Numbered from the stretch's first letter, positions 20,363 to 62,543 are shown. The stretch is DNA of 64,000 nt from Oasisia sp. SBJ-2009 (GCA_964017155.1 OZ024867.1:16254262-16318261); one strand, 5' to 3'. Numbers and translations: made by a program. The notes: generated by a model from the sequence alone, not told the origin.

Positions 20363-20457
20363 GTGTGATGGTGAAGCGGGCCGTCAGTGGGAAGGCGGAG
20401 TGCGCATTCAGTGCTGGCACCCCTGTCATCATAGAAGTACGCAAGGCCAACGCGTAG
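20363..20457 (+). CDS. Candidate exon of an unidentified plus-strand gene
   Basis: After GTGTGTGCCGCCAG, one frame reads VMVKRAVSGKAECAFSAGTP then VIIEVRKANA and stops at TAG. Its GC-rich third positions and the acceptor favour real coding. The other frames in both directions are also open here, so the call is tentative. I do not recognise the family. Confidence 0.3.
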
Positions 20458-21005
20458 GCGGTGTCACCATGGCAACATCCCCACGGCAACATCCCCACGA
20501 CAGCGTTGGAACATGATAGACAAATTTAAATTACTTGCTTCTGCATGTATTCATTATTTTCACAGGATACTCTAGTGTTAAGTGGCACCACTTTAATAAT
20601 AGGGCTATTTTCTACCCAGCAAACCCTAAAGTAGGGCAAGCTACCTTCCTCCAAAACATTAATGCAATACAAATTTTACATGTACAATCACATGACAAGT
20701 GTACATGTGTACAGGTATAGTACGTATGATGTGAAGTTTGGTGACTGTATATGGTTATTTTTTTCTGAAGTGCTTGTATCAGATAGAATTGTTGAAAAGT
20801 GATCTGGGGTCAAAATAATATAATAGAAAATTGACCCGCCCTATGGAAAAGTGACCTACGCCTTGTTTCTTCATGGATTTTTTTATTGTGTGTATGTATT
20901 TGAGTATTAATCACATTGAGGGTAATGTTTTGTTTATACAACAGTGCACTTCGATACATTAATAATATTATTGTTATGCCATAATATTTTTTCCAGTTAA
21001 AATTA

Positions 21006-21118
21006 CTGTTGTGTTGTTGTCAATCTGTCACTGTTGTTGTTGCAGTCTGCCCTGTGCAGGTGTTGTTGTCAATCTGTCACTCTTGCTGTTTCAGTCTGCC
21101 CTGTGCAGGTGTTGTTGC
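21006..21118. repeat. 49-bp minisatellite, left part (two copies)
   Basis: Two units of CAATCTGTCACTGTTGTTGT followed by TGCAGTCTGCCCTGTGCAGG. The array continues at 22.42 kb on the other side of an inserted element. Confidence 0.9.
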
Positions 21119-22420
21119 AGGGGTAGAAATAACTTCAAAATATCTGGCAGTCAGCAAGACTGCCTAGTTGAGAAATCTGGCAGTCCTGAGAGATATCTGG
21201 CTGTCCTAAAAATGGCCCAAACAATTCCCTGCTAATCTCATAAAAAAATATGTGTTGCTGTTTGGCCCTCATGAATTAAAAAGATGGCTTGGTTATAGAA
21301 CAATAAATATTATAATTTTCAGTAATTTACTTCTTGTGTTCTAGGTATAGGCCTAACATAGGCATATTTGTTCACCTTCTGATATGTATCATAGTTTGCA
21401 AAGAATCCCTTGCATGAAAACCATCAGCATCTACATGATATTTGATTACACAACTAACATAATCTTTATATGTAAAACTTGAATATGGAATTCATTATTT
21501 TATGAGCTGAACTGAGCCATGGTAACATAGGCACGAATGGAGATATTTAAATATGGAGTCCATTTAAATAACCATGCTTTCGTCTCTTTCGTCTGTTAAG
21601 GATGTTTTTCCATTTACATGTCAAATGTACTCAAATAATAAAGTGCTTAGCAAAAGTACATACTTTTACAAACATGCACATGTAGTGTAGATGGGTGGAC
21701 ATTATTTGTAAAGATGTAAACGGATTTCACTTTGTTCTACAAGACTGGAATGTACACCGTGGGCGATAATACGGTATCGAAGCGGCTTGCGTCGATTCTA
21801 TAAAGCTGATAAACAATGTCAGCCTTGCCCATGCAATGTGTAGGCCTTGTGCTTAGATATTTATTAAACTGTTTTTAATGTCCACTCATCACAGTAAGAC
21901 GTGATTTAAATAATTCCAATTCAGGTCACTGTTCAAATCGTTGACCGCGCCGGCAAGCGCCCGCGTGTCTGAGCATTAGCTCAGTCTCAGACTCGATTGC
22001 AATTAGTTAACTGGCATTCCTATTCATTGTGGTGACTCTGAAAAACATTTGAGACAATGCCCAGCCAGAAATAAACCAATTATCCGCACCCAGTAAGCTA
22101 AATTACGTACAATTTGTTTGTTTTGGGTGGACTGAAAACTGGAAAAAGCCGGACGCTCCCGCAAATTTGTTCACTTACGTTACGATGAAAGAGATTGGTT
22201 CTCCCACGCGGGAGATCGGGGAAATTTTCTGTAATTGCGGGAGACCTAACATGTATGCCATTAGGGGTCGTTGCCGTTGTCGAAGATCGACATTGTTAAT
22301 ACAAAATTGTAAAAATATTCCCGAATTTGGCGGGTGTCCGTCGGACTGCCGCTGACGCCATCTTCGGCAGTCCGACCGAATTTCTGGCAGTCCTCGGACT
22401 GCCGGACACCCGCTATTTCG
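21119..22420. mobile_element. About 1.3 kb insertion inside the 49-bp minisatellite
   Basis: Unrelated sequence separates two parts of one minisatellite. Its ends share the theme GAAATA plus CTGGCAGTC: left AGAAATAAC...CTGGCAGTC, right (reverse) CGAAATAGCGGG...CTGCCAGAAAT. The right end folds into GTGTCCGTCGGACTGCCG and its complement. No transposase is recognisable, so this is probably a non-autonomous DNA element (hAT-like ends possible). Confidence 0.5.
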
Positions 22421-22935
22421 TTGTGAATCTATCACTGTTGCTGTTTCAGTCTGCCCTGTGCAGCTGTTGTTGTGAATCTATCACTGTTGCTGTTTCAGTC
22501 TGCCTTGTGCATGTGTTGTTGTGAATATATCACTGTTGCTGTTTCAGTCTGCCCTGTGCATGTGTTGTTGTCAATATGTCACTGCTGTTGTTGTAGTCTG
22601 TCCTGTGCACGTTTTGTTGTCAATATGTCACTGTTGTTGTTGCAGTCTGTCCTGTGCAGGTGTTGTTGTCAACATGTCACTGTGGTTGTTGTAAGTCTGT
22701 CCTGTGCAGGTGTTGTTGTCAATATGTCACTGTTGTTGTTGCAGTCTGTCCTGTGCAGGTTTTGTCAACATGTCACTGTTGCTGTTGCAGTCTGCCCTAT
22801 GCATGTGTTGTTGTCAATCTGTCACTGTTGTTGTTGCAGTCTGCCCTGTGCAGGTGTTGTCAATTTGTCACTGTTGTTGTTTCAGTCTGCCCTGTGCAGG
22901 TGTTGTTGTCAATCTGTCACTGTTGTTGTTGCAGT
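22421..22935. repeat. 49-bp minisatellite, right part (about 10 copies)
   Basis: Tandem units each contain TGTTGTTGTTGCAG (a splice-acceptor-like run) and CCTGTGCAGGTGTTG (a donor-like CAG/GTGTTG). The cysteine-rich frames through it are repeat artefacts. The last copy's TTGTTGTTGCAG sits directly before the candidate exon at 22936. Confidence 0.95.
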
Positions 22936-22993
22936 CTGGCGGAGACTTGGAGAATGATGAGGCGATGACGGACCAGTTAATGAGACTCACGTG
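22936..22993 (+). CDS. Candidate terminal exon ending in DQLMRLT
   Basis: Directly after the last minisatellite acceptor (TTGTTGTTGCAG) the plus strand reads SGGDLENDEAMTDQLMRLT and stops at TGA. An AATAAA follows about 85 bases later. The non-repetitive acidic C-terminus and the polyadenylation signal suggest the last exon of a plus-strand gene whose other exons I could not assign; 20363-20457 may be one. Confidence 0.4.
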
Positions 22994-23077
22994 ACTGTCT
23001 CTCGAAGTCCTCCAGTCTTCAAATTCATCTGCCAACTTCCAAAGACTCTCAGGTCACTTCCAGGTATTGGTTGTTTT

Positions 23078-23083
23078 AATAAA
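23078..23083 (+). terminator. Candidate polyadenylation signal AATAAA
   Basis: TTTTAATAAAGTTCC lies about 85 bases after the stop of the candidate terminal exon at 22936-22993. Confidence 0.4.
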
Positions 23084-23089
23084 GTTCCT

Positions 23090-24585
23090 CCATGAATGGT
23101 TTACTGTTAGAGGTTTATTCCGCAGACAGATCGATCCAGTCAGTACTGACAACATTTGTGTTCGCCTGTACAGAATTAATATCAAATTTGGGTGAAAACT
23201 ATTACCTGGTATATCATATTAATTTTTGACATTGGACAAATTCGCTGAATATTTAATTGCTAAGGGGTTAGGCTTAGCAAAAGGTTGTCTAATAACCTTC
23301 ATACATGTCTATGTCTTCCAAGAATGTTAGTTCTTTCAGTTATTTTACATTTTATGTGTTTTATTTTGTCATGCTACATTCTTGCGAGTCAAATTTGTCC
23401 TTACACAATATGTAAGCTTTCTCCACCTCTCCATGTAAACGTCTTTAATGTAATTTGACGATAAAATCGTGCAGTATACTAAATAATACATACACAAATT
23501 ACGTGGTGAACACCAATAGTTGACAGTATATCTACCATTTATTTCCACTATGTTAACACTGGTAAAACTCACTTATGTGCACTTCACTGTATAAAAATTA
23601 TAATATTATAAGCGTGAATGAGCCCAAGTATAATTACACCAGTGTTTACATAAAAAAAATGCCTTTAATTTCATAGCTATTTATTTACGTAATCTAATCA
23701 GATATACTGTGTAAAGGGTGGATTGGGGGGTAGATGAAACTGTGTGACACGATACCACAGCCAGCCCCCTATTTAATAATAGCAATGATACATCTGTTCT
23801 CATATGGCGCGATCTCCAAGTAAACTTAACCAATGCACTCACAATGTCCCCTGTTCGTACTGCTGTGGAGATTTGTATTGCTTATCTTTTGTCCACGACA
23901 GTTATCTGGGATGACTTCCAGTATGTCATCACCGTCTCCAATTACCGTGTATTCGGGTTCAAGAGGCGGCCCGACCCTGTGGCGTAATGGACTCATCATC
24001 TCACCTACCTGCCCAACCTTCTGCCAGAATGGACTAGTCAAGGCAAATTATTCAAGACGCTTTGTGTTTCTATACATGACATAATTGAAGTTAATTGTAT
24101 ATAATATAGTAGTCTTAATTGTGAGCTTATTGTTATTGCTGGATGATAAACATATTATGACTGCCAACATCAATATGGTTGGTCAACAATCAATGCGCTG
24201 ACATTGCAACAAATGTACATAAGTAAATGTTTAACATTATTTCTGTGAAGTTGGGTGTTCTTTTGTGTGGACACTAGGCAGTGACCGAGTGACCGTTGTA
24301 TTGGGCCACGTGACTGCTTTGAGAAACACTGACTGGACCACTGTCATTCTTGTGTAGAAGATACACATGCATCAGTTTTTGATTACGTGGTCAACTCTAC
24401 TGGCCAGTGTCTAATGCACCAGTGACCATTTCACTCGAAAGACTGAGTGAGTGAGGGACTGAGTCATGGAGTCAATGGATGGGTGAATGAGTCAGTCGAT
24501 GTGTGAATGATTGATTTGTTGAGTAAGTTTGAGAGGGTGAGTAAGTAAGGGGTGGAATGAGTTCATCAACTTCCAGGTGATATAT
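23090..24585. other. Unannotated stretch with an exon-like minus-strand frame
   Basis: On the minus strand at about 24040-23830 a frame reads SPFWQKVGQVGEMMSPLRHR and EPEYTVIGDGDDILEVIPDN. A strong donor-like CAG/GTAGGTGAG interrupts it early. It could be an exon of an unidentified gene. The rest shows no recognisable feature. Confidence 0.3.
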
Positions 24586-24587
24586 AG

Positions 24588-24945
24588 TGGGGGCACTCTA
24601 CCTTCCCAGGTGACACAACAGGGGACACACCAGCCTCCCAGACTTGACACAAAAGGTGGGCATTCCACCATCCCATATTTGACACAAAAGGGGCACACCA
24701 GCCTCCCAGACTTGACACAAAAGGGGGCACTCCATCCTCCCAGACTGGACACAAACGGGGGCACATCACCCTCCCAAACTTGACACAAACTGGGGGCACT
24801 CCACCCTCCCAGACTTGACACAAAGGGGCACACCACCCTTCCAGACTTGACACAAAAGGGGCACACCACCCTCCCGGACTTGACACAAAAGGGGTACACC
24901 ACCCTCCCAGACTTGACACAAAAGGGGGTATTCCACTATCCCACA
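24588..24945. repeat. 33-34 bp minisatellite, about 10 copies
   Basis: Units contain CCCTCCCAGACTTGACACAA followed by AAGGGGGCACTCCA or AAGGGGCACACCA. The long minus-strand frames rich in CVKSGRVV and SSLGGW are periodicity artefacts. Confidence 0.93.
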
Positions 24946-24949
24946 CTTG

Positions 24950-25890
24950 GTAGAAAAGCGTTTTTCTAAAGTTCCTTGAAACCATGGGGTCAGGTGTGGT
25001 AGTGGTGTGTTAATAAATTAACCCATATACTCCCACTCTACAGGGCTGTCATGGCTGTATTTTAACACAAGAACTCGTTAAGACAGATTCAGGTCAATCA
25101 TCATGGTGACAATTTATTGACGTCACAACGTCAGTGTAATCAACATGGTCGACAATGTTTCACATACACTCCATGCAAGTTGCCATACATAATTCTCAAC
25201 AATGCGCAAAGTACTAATTATCACAAATATTGTCCACAATGAACACGTCTGTGCCTAGAGTCAGTGGCGATGTGTTACTTTAGTATGTCGCTTTACATCA
25301 AAGGGAGGATGCCAGCTCTTCTGTCCAGCATTGGGAGACCAGTCATTTGTAACAGGAAGTCTGCTGTCTAGAACGTGGGAAAGTTAAACATCAAAGAGTA
25401 TTGTGGTTTACTCTGCTTGCCTTGGCGTTATTCCCAATCAACTTTGTTTTAAAATTAGATGTTTTGTTTGCTATTTGAACATGTTGCAGGTGGAACCTTT
25501 TAAACTATGAACATTGTTCCAAGATTAATAAAGTAACTAAGGCTGAACTGGCAGGCAGTAAACGTTCAACATGCATGTTGTAGTCATACAAACATAATAC
25601 TAAATGATAAATAAAACCTAGGAGCTGGCACCCGCCTCTAATAAATCATAACCAACAAATGCATTGTTCTGACGCATTGTTGATATGATTTGATGAAGAC
25701 CTGATCATTTCCTTTCACAGTGCAATATTGCTAAGACATCTTGAATAAACGTGTAATAAACGCGTGGTATTATGCCCTACGTGCAACGTTGCCAATTACA
25801 TGGTGTTACTTCTGTGTAACATTTTAATACATGCTTTAAACATCAAAAAGCAAAATTCAAACCATTTCCCATTACTACGTTTAAAAGGTA
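24950..25890. other. Unannotated intergenic stretch
   Basis: No exon or repeat recognised. Confidence 0.4.
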
Positions 25891-25892
25891 AC

Positions 25893-26140
25893 TTCATATA
25901 TAGTGCAGTATCTAATCCTCAGGGTTGCCCACAGTGGTTCACTCTATTCTCTGACACACCTGTCAAACATGATATCAACTTCTCAGGAAGCATCCGACCA
26001 TGCTGTAGTAAATGAACAAAGACTATTTGTACACAAACATCCACCACTGTTTGTAGCCAAGTACTCATTCATAACAACAACTGAAGTGGAGCAATGGAGA
26101 ACACAAAACACGCACAAGGTTTGACATGGCAGCAGAGGGT
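25893..26140 (-). mobile_element. Diverged SINE copy
   Basis: Shares with the 46.5 kb SINE the ordered blocks TATATAGTGCAGTATCTAATC, a TTCTCAGGAAGCATCC block and TACACAAACATCCACCACTG. The tRNA-like head is decayed beyond recognition. Confidence 0.65.
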
Positions 26141-26282
26141 TTTTCGGTAAATGTGTGGCATTGTGCAATGATGCCAATTACATAATGTTACTTCTTCTGT
26201 AAATAATGCTGTAATGAATGCACATAAACATAGTACACTTACATAGTGCAGAATCCTATCCATTTCTCAATACGAACAGCGT

Positions 26283-26580
26283 AAATAGGTTACTTCTTAC
26301 ATAGCGCAGTGTCTTATCATCAGGACTACTCAAAGTGCATTACTCTATACTCCCTGGCATACTTGTTCAATCACGCACAATCCCAGCTTCTCTGGAAGCA
26401 TCCAACCACGCTTTAATTAATGCACAAACACTATTTGTACACTGACATCCTCCACTGTTTGTAGCTAGCTACTCATTCACAAGAGCGAGTGAAGTTGAGG
26501 AATGCAAAGTGATAAAATTAGCCCAAGGTCTGACATGACATAACAGGGTTCTAACCCGGGTTCTCGTAGTCGAGGCTGAA
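26283..26580 (-). mobile_element. Diverged SINE copy with part of the tRNA head
   Basis: Blocks ACATAGCGCAGTGTCTTATC, TTCTCTGGAAGCATCCAACC, CTGACATCCTCCACTG and CTAACCCGGGTTCTCGTAGT align in order with the SINE at 46.5 kb. The head ends just past the B-box side, so the A-box part is missing. Confidence 0.7.
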
Positions 26581-26590
26581 GTAAACATAA

Positions 26591-26975
26591 CATAGTTGGC
26601 GAGTTTTAATAAAGAGTGCATATGTATGCTAGCTGATAACAGTTGTACAACTACGTGCTTAGTAACAAGACAACACAATTATGTTCATGCAATTGATTAT
26701 CGCTGTGTGTTTCCAGTAATTCACTGTAGACCGGCCGAAATCCACATTGATATCACAGCTACTCTACTGCAGTTGCTAATGTACGTTAACAATACTTAGT
26801 TGGCGAGTTTGAATAAAGAGTGCATATGTATGTTAAATGATAATAGTTGTTCAACTGCGTGCTTAGTGCATTAGCAAGACAACACAATTATGTTTATGCA
26901 ATTGCTTATCGCTGTGTGTTTGCAGTAATTTAATGTAGACCGACCCAAATTCACATTGATATCACAGCTACATTA
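26591..26975. repeat. Direct duplication, two units of about 180 bp
   Basis: Unit 1 (26591-26765) and unit 2 (26797-26975) share TTGGCGAGTTT, AATAAAGAGTGCATATGTAT, AAGACAACACAATTATGTT, TATCGCTGTGTGTTT and TTGATATCACAGCTAC. They differ at roughly one base in eight and by small indels. Confidence 0.85.
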
Positions 26976-27284
26976 CACGCTGTCTATTCAAAGCATTTAA
27001 ACCTACACAGCTCTACTCCAAATAGAATAGCTGTATCAAAACATGAGTCAATTCAAAGACAATGCTAAACTCAGCATGAATGTTGCTACAGGATTTAATT
27101 AAATTCATAGTAGTACATCAAGTGTAAAATACCTTTCCGAATCCTTGCGATTCTTCGTCATGTGACTATGATGTTGGTTGTCACATGACAGCAAAAGAAA
27201 CTGATCAACAACATAAGAACTTGGCAGCAGAAGAATTCCATCCCTGCCCAGGTGAAATACAAGATCTACCATACATCAGAATAA

Positions 27285-27610
27285 ATACCTAAGACATGTG
27301 GCACGCTGAAGATACACAAGCCAGACACACCGCTCCGACCAACCGTATCTAGCACAGGAAGCATAATGTATAACGCAGCTAAGACACAGGCTAACATTCT
27401 CACACCACTAGTTGGGAAGACACCATACCACTTCAAGACTATTGGGAACATCACAAACAACACCAAACACATAGAGGGCAGGACCTACTGTCATACGATG
27501 TGTCAGCGCTGTTCACCAGCATCCCAGTTCCACACACACGCACGCACGCACACACGCTCGCACGCACGCGCGCGCGCACACACACACACACACACACAGA
27601 CCAGTACCTG

Positions 27611-27668
<58 letters not shown>

Positions 27669-28060
27669 CAGTACCTGAATGTCAACTCCAATCATCACCT
27701 TGAACACAAGAGATCAGTCGTCAGAAGGCCACAACATCATAGCCAAAGAAGAAGAAAAATCAGCGAGGCGATCAATATCAGTGAGATTCAAGATTCCGGG
27801 TACAACCTTCCACTTCATGGAACTACTGTCACGTGACAACCAACAACAGAGTCACATGTAATCAGCTGTCGAATGCTGACGAAGGTGTCGAGAGGACACA
27901 GGAGAATCGCAAGGATTCGGAAAGGCAGCTTACAGTTGATGTACTACCATGCTCTACTCAATTATGTGCAGCAGCTAAGATATCGTTATCAAACACAGCC
28001 ATCGCAGCAATGTCACAACACGTATTTTCAATACATTTTCCACTTGACTGAGATAATAAT
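27285..28060 (+). pseudogene. Penelope-like element reverse transcriptase fragment
   Basis: Frames on the plus strand carry IHKPDTPLRPTVSSTGSIMY, then AAKTQANILTPLVGKTPYHF and, after a frameshift near 27480, LLSYDVSALFTSIPV. This is the order of the Penelope-like RT: LRPIVS, then YDVxALFTSIPV with its catalytic aspartate. After an (AC)n expansion the text resumes with SNHHLEHKRSVVR, a Penelope C-terminal landmark. No GIY-YIG endonuclease was found. The copy is truncated and broken. Confidence 0.8.
27530..27667. repeat. (AC)n/(GC)n microsatellite inside the Penelope-like fragment
   Basis: An AC-rich run with CACG variants and a short internal unique block (GACCAGTACCTGAA) that is repeated at its right edge, showing that the array expanded within a duplicated segment. 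Confidence 0.95.
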
Positions 28061-28160
28061 TGTAGTGTTTCATCTCACCCTAAAGGTCTCAGCCACAAAT
28101 GCATCTAATCAGCGGGTGACATTCTCCTCACATGCAGTGGAATGAAGACAGTACACGTGC

Positions 28161-28195
28161 AAAACAAACAAACAAACAAACAAACAAATAAATAC
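28161..28195. repeat. (AAAC)n microsatellite
   Basis: Seven to eight AAAC units grading into AAAT. Confidence 0.95.
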
Positions 28196-28199
28196 ACAC

Positions 28200-30241
28200 A
28201 TAAAAACAAAAAAAACAAACATGCTAAGCCAAATACCAATAGGTAGGGTAAACCATGATCACCAGTACATTGTAATACAGTTGAGTACTCCTACAATTTC
28301 ATATGTGACATCACTGAACACTCACGTGAGACTAAACCTGTTCAGTGTTATACAAGTACATAGATCAGTGATTCAGTTGCTTGCTCTAGTCATAACTCTG
28401 ACGTCACAACATTCACCATGTAGTGTGGACATGATTTGTGTGCTCAAATACCGTGCTTCTAGCAGTTACAGAAAATTATTCAATTGAAAATGACATGTTG
28501 CAGATACCCATCTATACACATGGAGAGCAATGTTATATTATCAAGATGTCACACGTACACCAGGGGCTTAGCCAGAGAAAAGTCTGTCTATATTCCAGAC
28601 TGTCTGATAATGGCCAAGTTGGGTAATTCCAACAGATAAGATGATGGAGTGGAAATGGATCAGCTGATACAGATTAACTAACAATATATTAACTAATAGT
28701 TCAAAGTCTAGTGATGGACAATAGGCTACTGTCCACTATCTAACAAAGCTGTCTGATGTTGGGTGTCGTCTTGTATGAGTACCCACCTAGTGAAGACTAC
28801 TGTCCACTATCTAACAGAGCATGTTCTCACGATGTCCATATTCGACAAATCGTGTCACTTTGTGTGTAAACACACCACGTCCAAGACGAGGCAACATGTT
28901 GACACGTCATTGACAGCGCAAACACCGAGTGTCCCTGTCATCAACAGCTTGACACAAAACGTCCAGGATGACGTGACATCTTGTCCTCAACGTCCTTCAA
29001 GGTCCTGTCAAACAACGCCACATAATAATTATTCACCTTCATACATTACTTATATATCAAGACAGTGTTACACTGGAACATCTATGTGTCAGAACGGTGT
29101 GGGATGGGAGGTCCCAATATTTAGACATTTAGAACAATTGTTCATGTTTGAAGATAAAACATTAAACAAAATAGTCAACAAAAGGTCCTTAGAAACAACT
29201 CTCAAAAAAACAAAAAATCAAACTCACTTCAGTGATATCCAGCAATACCCCCATCAGATGAACCATGAACAATTTGCTATTCCCAACTATTAACACCCCT
29301 TCAGAACTATAGAAAGCTGCATAAAATCTCCAAAATGACCCTCCCATTCCATACATTAAAACGTTAATCCTTTCGATGCAACAACCCTCAGATGCTGTGA
29401 TCACTGAATACTGCATTCCCAGCAACTTGACATGAACATTGACTGCATCACCTCAACTCAACATTGAGGCGGCAATAACATATTTTAGAGCGGATAATTG
29501 TGTATAAAAATGAACTGAATAGCAGACACTGCCAATGACACCATAGGGGCCTGTCACACACCGCATAGTAACTGAAGGGGCTTATCATATTGGAATGGTT
29601 AAATATTACAATACATTCGCATAAGTATGGAAAAAAACATAAACTGGTTTTGCTGTGTGGATATTTATTCCCATTTTTGTTAAAGGTTGTACATTTTGAT
29701 TGAACTTAGATAAATATAATTATGAAATCTAGGCAACATAAGTAAACATATATTGTCGATGAAAGGGCGTGTGGATCCCCTGTACCCGTCTGGATCTGTC
29801 CATGCTTACTGGATGTACTAATATTATACATTTGAGAAAGCCAATTGACCTACTAAAATAGTAGACCACTTGTTGAGTTTGAAACCGTCCCGCAAATGTT
29901 TCTATTTACAGACGACTTGAAACAATGTATCAACGTCTTTGGCCAGAATAAAAGAATCCAGGTCAGAATGACAGATTAATGTGACATCAAACATAATAAA
30001 TGTCGTCATACTAAACTGACGAAACATAAATCACACACATTTTATGGCGATGTGAATATTTTATATCACTCGTGTATATTTACCAGGGTGGGACATAAGG
30101 GTGGCAGTGACAGGGTGTGTTAGATATTTGCCCCTGGACTTGCGGGTGAACCATGTGAAACAGATGAAGTGGCAAGATAATGTCACCGTGGAGATGTGTG
30201 ACAAGAGGTTGATGTGTGAGTTAAACTCACCTGTGACGGAG
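28200..30241. other. Sequence beyond the 3' end of the NLR gene
   Basis: A plus-strand 176-codon frame at 28763-29293 is open but has no domain, biased composition and no splice support. On the minus strand this holds the NLR gene's 3' untranslated region; a candidate AATAAA (TTTATT on plus) lies at 29664-29669. Confidence 0.4.
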
Positions 30242-59592
<29,351 letters not shown>

Positions 59593-59807
59593 CTGTGCAA
59601 TAATAAAATATCCCTGTAGAAATGAATGCTCTATATAATAGTATGTTTGCACTTATGCACCTATATCTAGGCAATAACAACATTATATTAAAGAATAAAT
59701 CCTTTTGCAAAACATAGCTAAATGAAGGTTTCAAATTTTAATAATTTCTTCACAGGTGTACTATATTATATACAGACGTTATATTAATACTTTGAAAACA
59801 TACACAC

Positions 59808-60685
<878 letters not shown>

Positions 60686-60833
60686 TTATATTATATTGTA
60701 TATCTCCCTAAATTGTGGGTCATTACCTTTCTAGTTATTACGTTGTTTTCTTGGTGGCTTGATATTTGGTTGTTCCCTGAGGAACAGCGGTGTCCGACGC
60801 CTTGCCATGGCGCCGACGACAAACGCTGTCTCC

Positions 60834-62411
60834 AGTAGCATCTATCCCATATTGACTGAAATAACACACATGAATTGACAAACTTTGTCTCCACTAGCAT
60901 CTATCCCATGTTGACTGAAATAACACACATGAATTGACAAACTCTGTCTCCACTTGCATCTACCCCATGTTGACTGAAACAATACATATGAATTGACAAA
61001 CTCTGTCTCCACTTGCATCTGTCCTATGTTGACTGAACTATCACACATGAATTGACAAACTCTGTCTCCAGTAACATCTATTACATGTTAATTGAAATAA
61101 CACACATGAATTGACAAACTCTGTCTCCACTAACATCTATCCCATGTTGACTGAAATAACACACATGAATTGACAAACTCTGTCTCCACTAGCATCGATC
61201 CCATGTTGTCTGAAATAACACATTTGAATTTACAAACTCTGTCTCCAGTAGCATCTATCCCATGTTGACTGAAATAACACACACGAATTGACAAATTCTG
61301 TCTCCAGTAGCATATGGCTAGGCTCGTAATGTTGTACCGCATTACAAACAACTTAGTGGACGTAACAACATCCGCACTCACAGCCGCTCCTACACGCACC
61401 AGAGGCAAAATATACCGCTACTTACAACCATTCACCCGCATCGAGGTCTACAAACACTCCTTCTTTCCGAGCACCATCAAATCATGGAACAAATGCACAC
61501 AGCAATTAGTCAGCAAACAATCACTCAATTCATTTTGAAGGCTTTTGCGGACAATGCCTAGATATGGACATATTTACGTTTTCTTTTCCCCCACCCCCGC
61601 GCATCACCACCCACTACTTGCGACCGACCAAGCTCGACAATACTCTAGCCACGTTTATACGTGGCTACTACAGAGTGCTGAGCTACAATAAGAAGAAGAA
61701 TAATATCTATCCCATGTTCACTGAAATAACACACATGAATTGACAAACACTGTCTCCACTAGCATCTATCCCATGTTGACTGAAATAACACACATGAATT
61801 GACAAACTCTGTCTCCAGTAGCATTTATCCCATATTGAGTGAAATAACACACGTGAATTGACAAACTCTGTCTCCACTAGCATCTATCCCATGTTGACTG
61901 AAATAACACACATGAATTTACAAACTCTGCCTCCAGTAACATCTATCCCATGTTGACTGAAATAACACACATGAATTGACTAACTCTGTCTCCACTAGCA
62001 TCTATCCCATGTTGACTGAAATAACACACATGAATTGACAAACTCTGTCTCCAGTTGCATCTATCCCATACTGACTAAAGTAACACACCTGAATTGACAA
62101 ACTCTGTCTCCACTAGCATCTATCCCATATTGATTGAAATAACACACATGAATTGACAAACTCTGTCTCCACTAGCATCTATCCCATATTGACTGAAATA
62201 ACACACGTGAATTGACAAACTCTGTCTCCACTTACATATATCCCATGTTAACTGAAATAACAGAGATGAATTGGCAAACTCTGTCTCCAGTAGCATATAT
62301 CCCATGTGGTGCTTCATCCCATGTTGACTGAAATAACACACATGAATTGACACACTCTGTCTCCACTAACATCTGTCCCATGTTGACTGAAATAACACAC
62401 ATGAATTGTTC
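60834..62411. repeat. 59-bp minisatellite, about 20 copies, interrupted
   Basis: Units contain CATCTATCCCATGTTGACTG, AAATAACACACATGAATTGA and CAAACTCTGTCTCCACTAG, spaced 59 bases apart. About 8 copies lie at 60834-61313 and 12 at 61705-62411. The long frames on the minus strand (VETEFVNS... VISVNMG) are artefacts of the repeat. Confidence 0.95.
61314..61704 (+). mobile_element. LINE 3' fragment inserted in the minisatellite
   Basis: Encodes an RT C-terminus (ARLVMLYRITNNLVDVTTSA and HSFFPSTIKSWNKCTQQLV), then a 3' untranslated region ending in AATAAGAAGAAGAATAAT. The minisatellite unit is cut exactly between GTAGCAT and ATCTATCCC. It belongs to the CR1/L2/Jockey group; only the last 391 bases of the element are present. 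Confidence 0.85.
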
Positions 62412-62479
62412 AGCGTGCACAGTTTTTCCCAACACTTGCACATTGTCTGTGCCTTTTAGTTGGTGGATTACCTGATAGC

Positions 62480-62485
62480 TCTGTG

Positions 62486-62543
<58 letters not shown>

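Noticed and set aside
22472..22994. 161-codon cysteine-rich frame
   Set aside because: It follows the 49-base minisatellite in all three frames; only the last exon-like piece is kept.
24492..24985. Frames with repeated FCVKSGRVV or SSLGGW
   Set aside because: Artefacts of the 33-34 base minisatellite.
28763..29293. 176-codon frame on the plus strand
   Set aside because: No recognisable domain, low-complexity Thr/Ser composition, no splice sites in phase; chance is more likely.
60842..62353. Repeated VETEFVNS...QSTWG frames
   Set aside because: Artefacts of the 59-base minisatellite; no start, splice site or domain.
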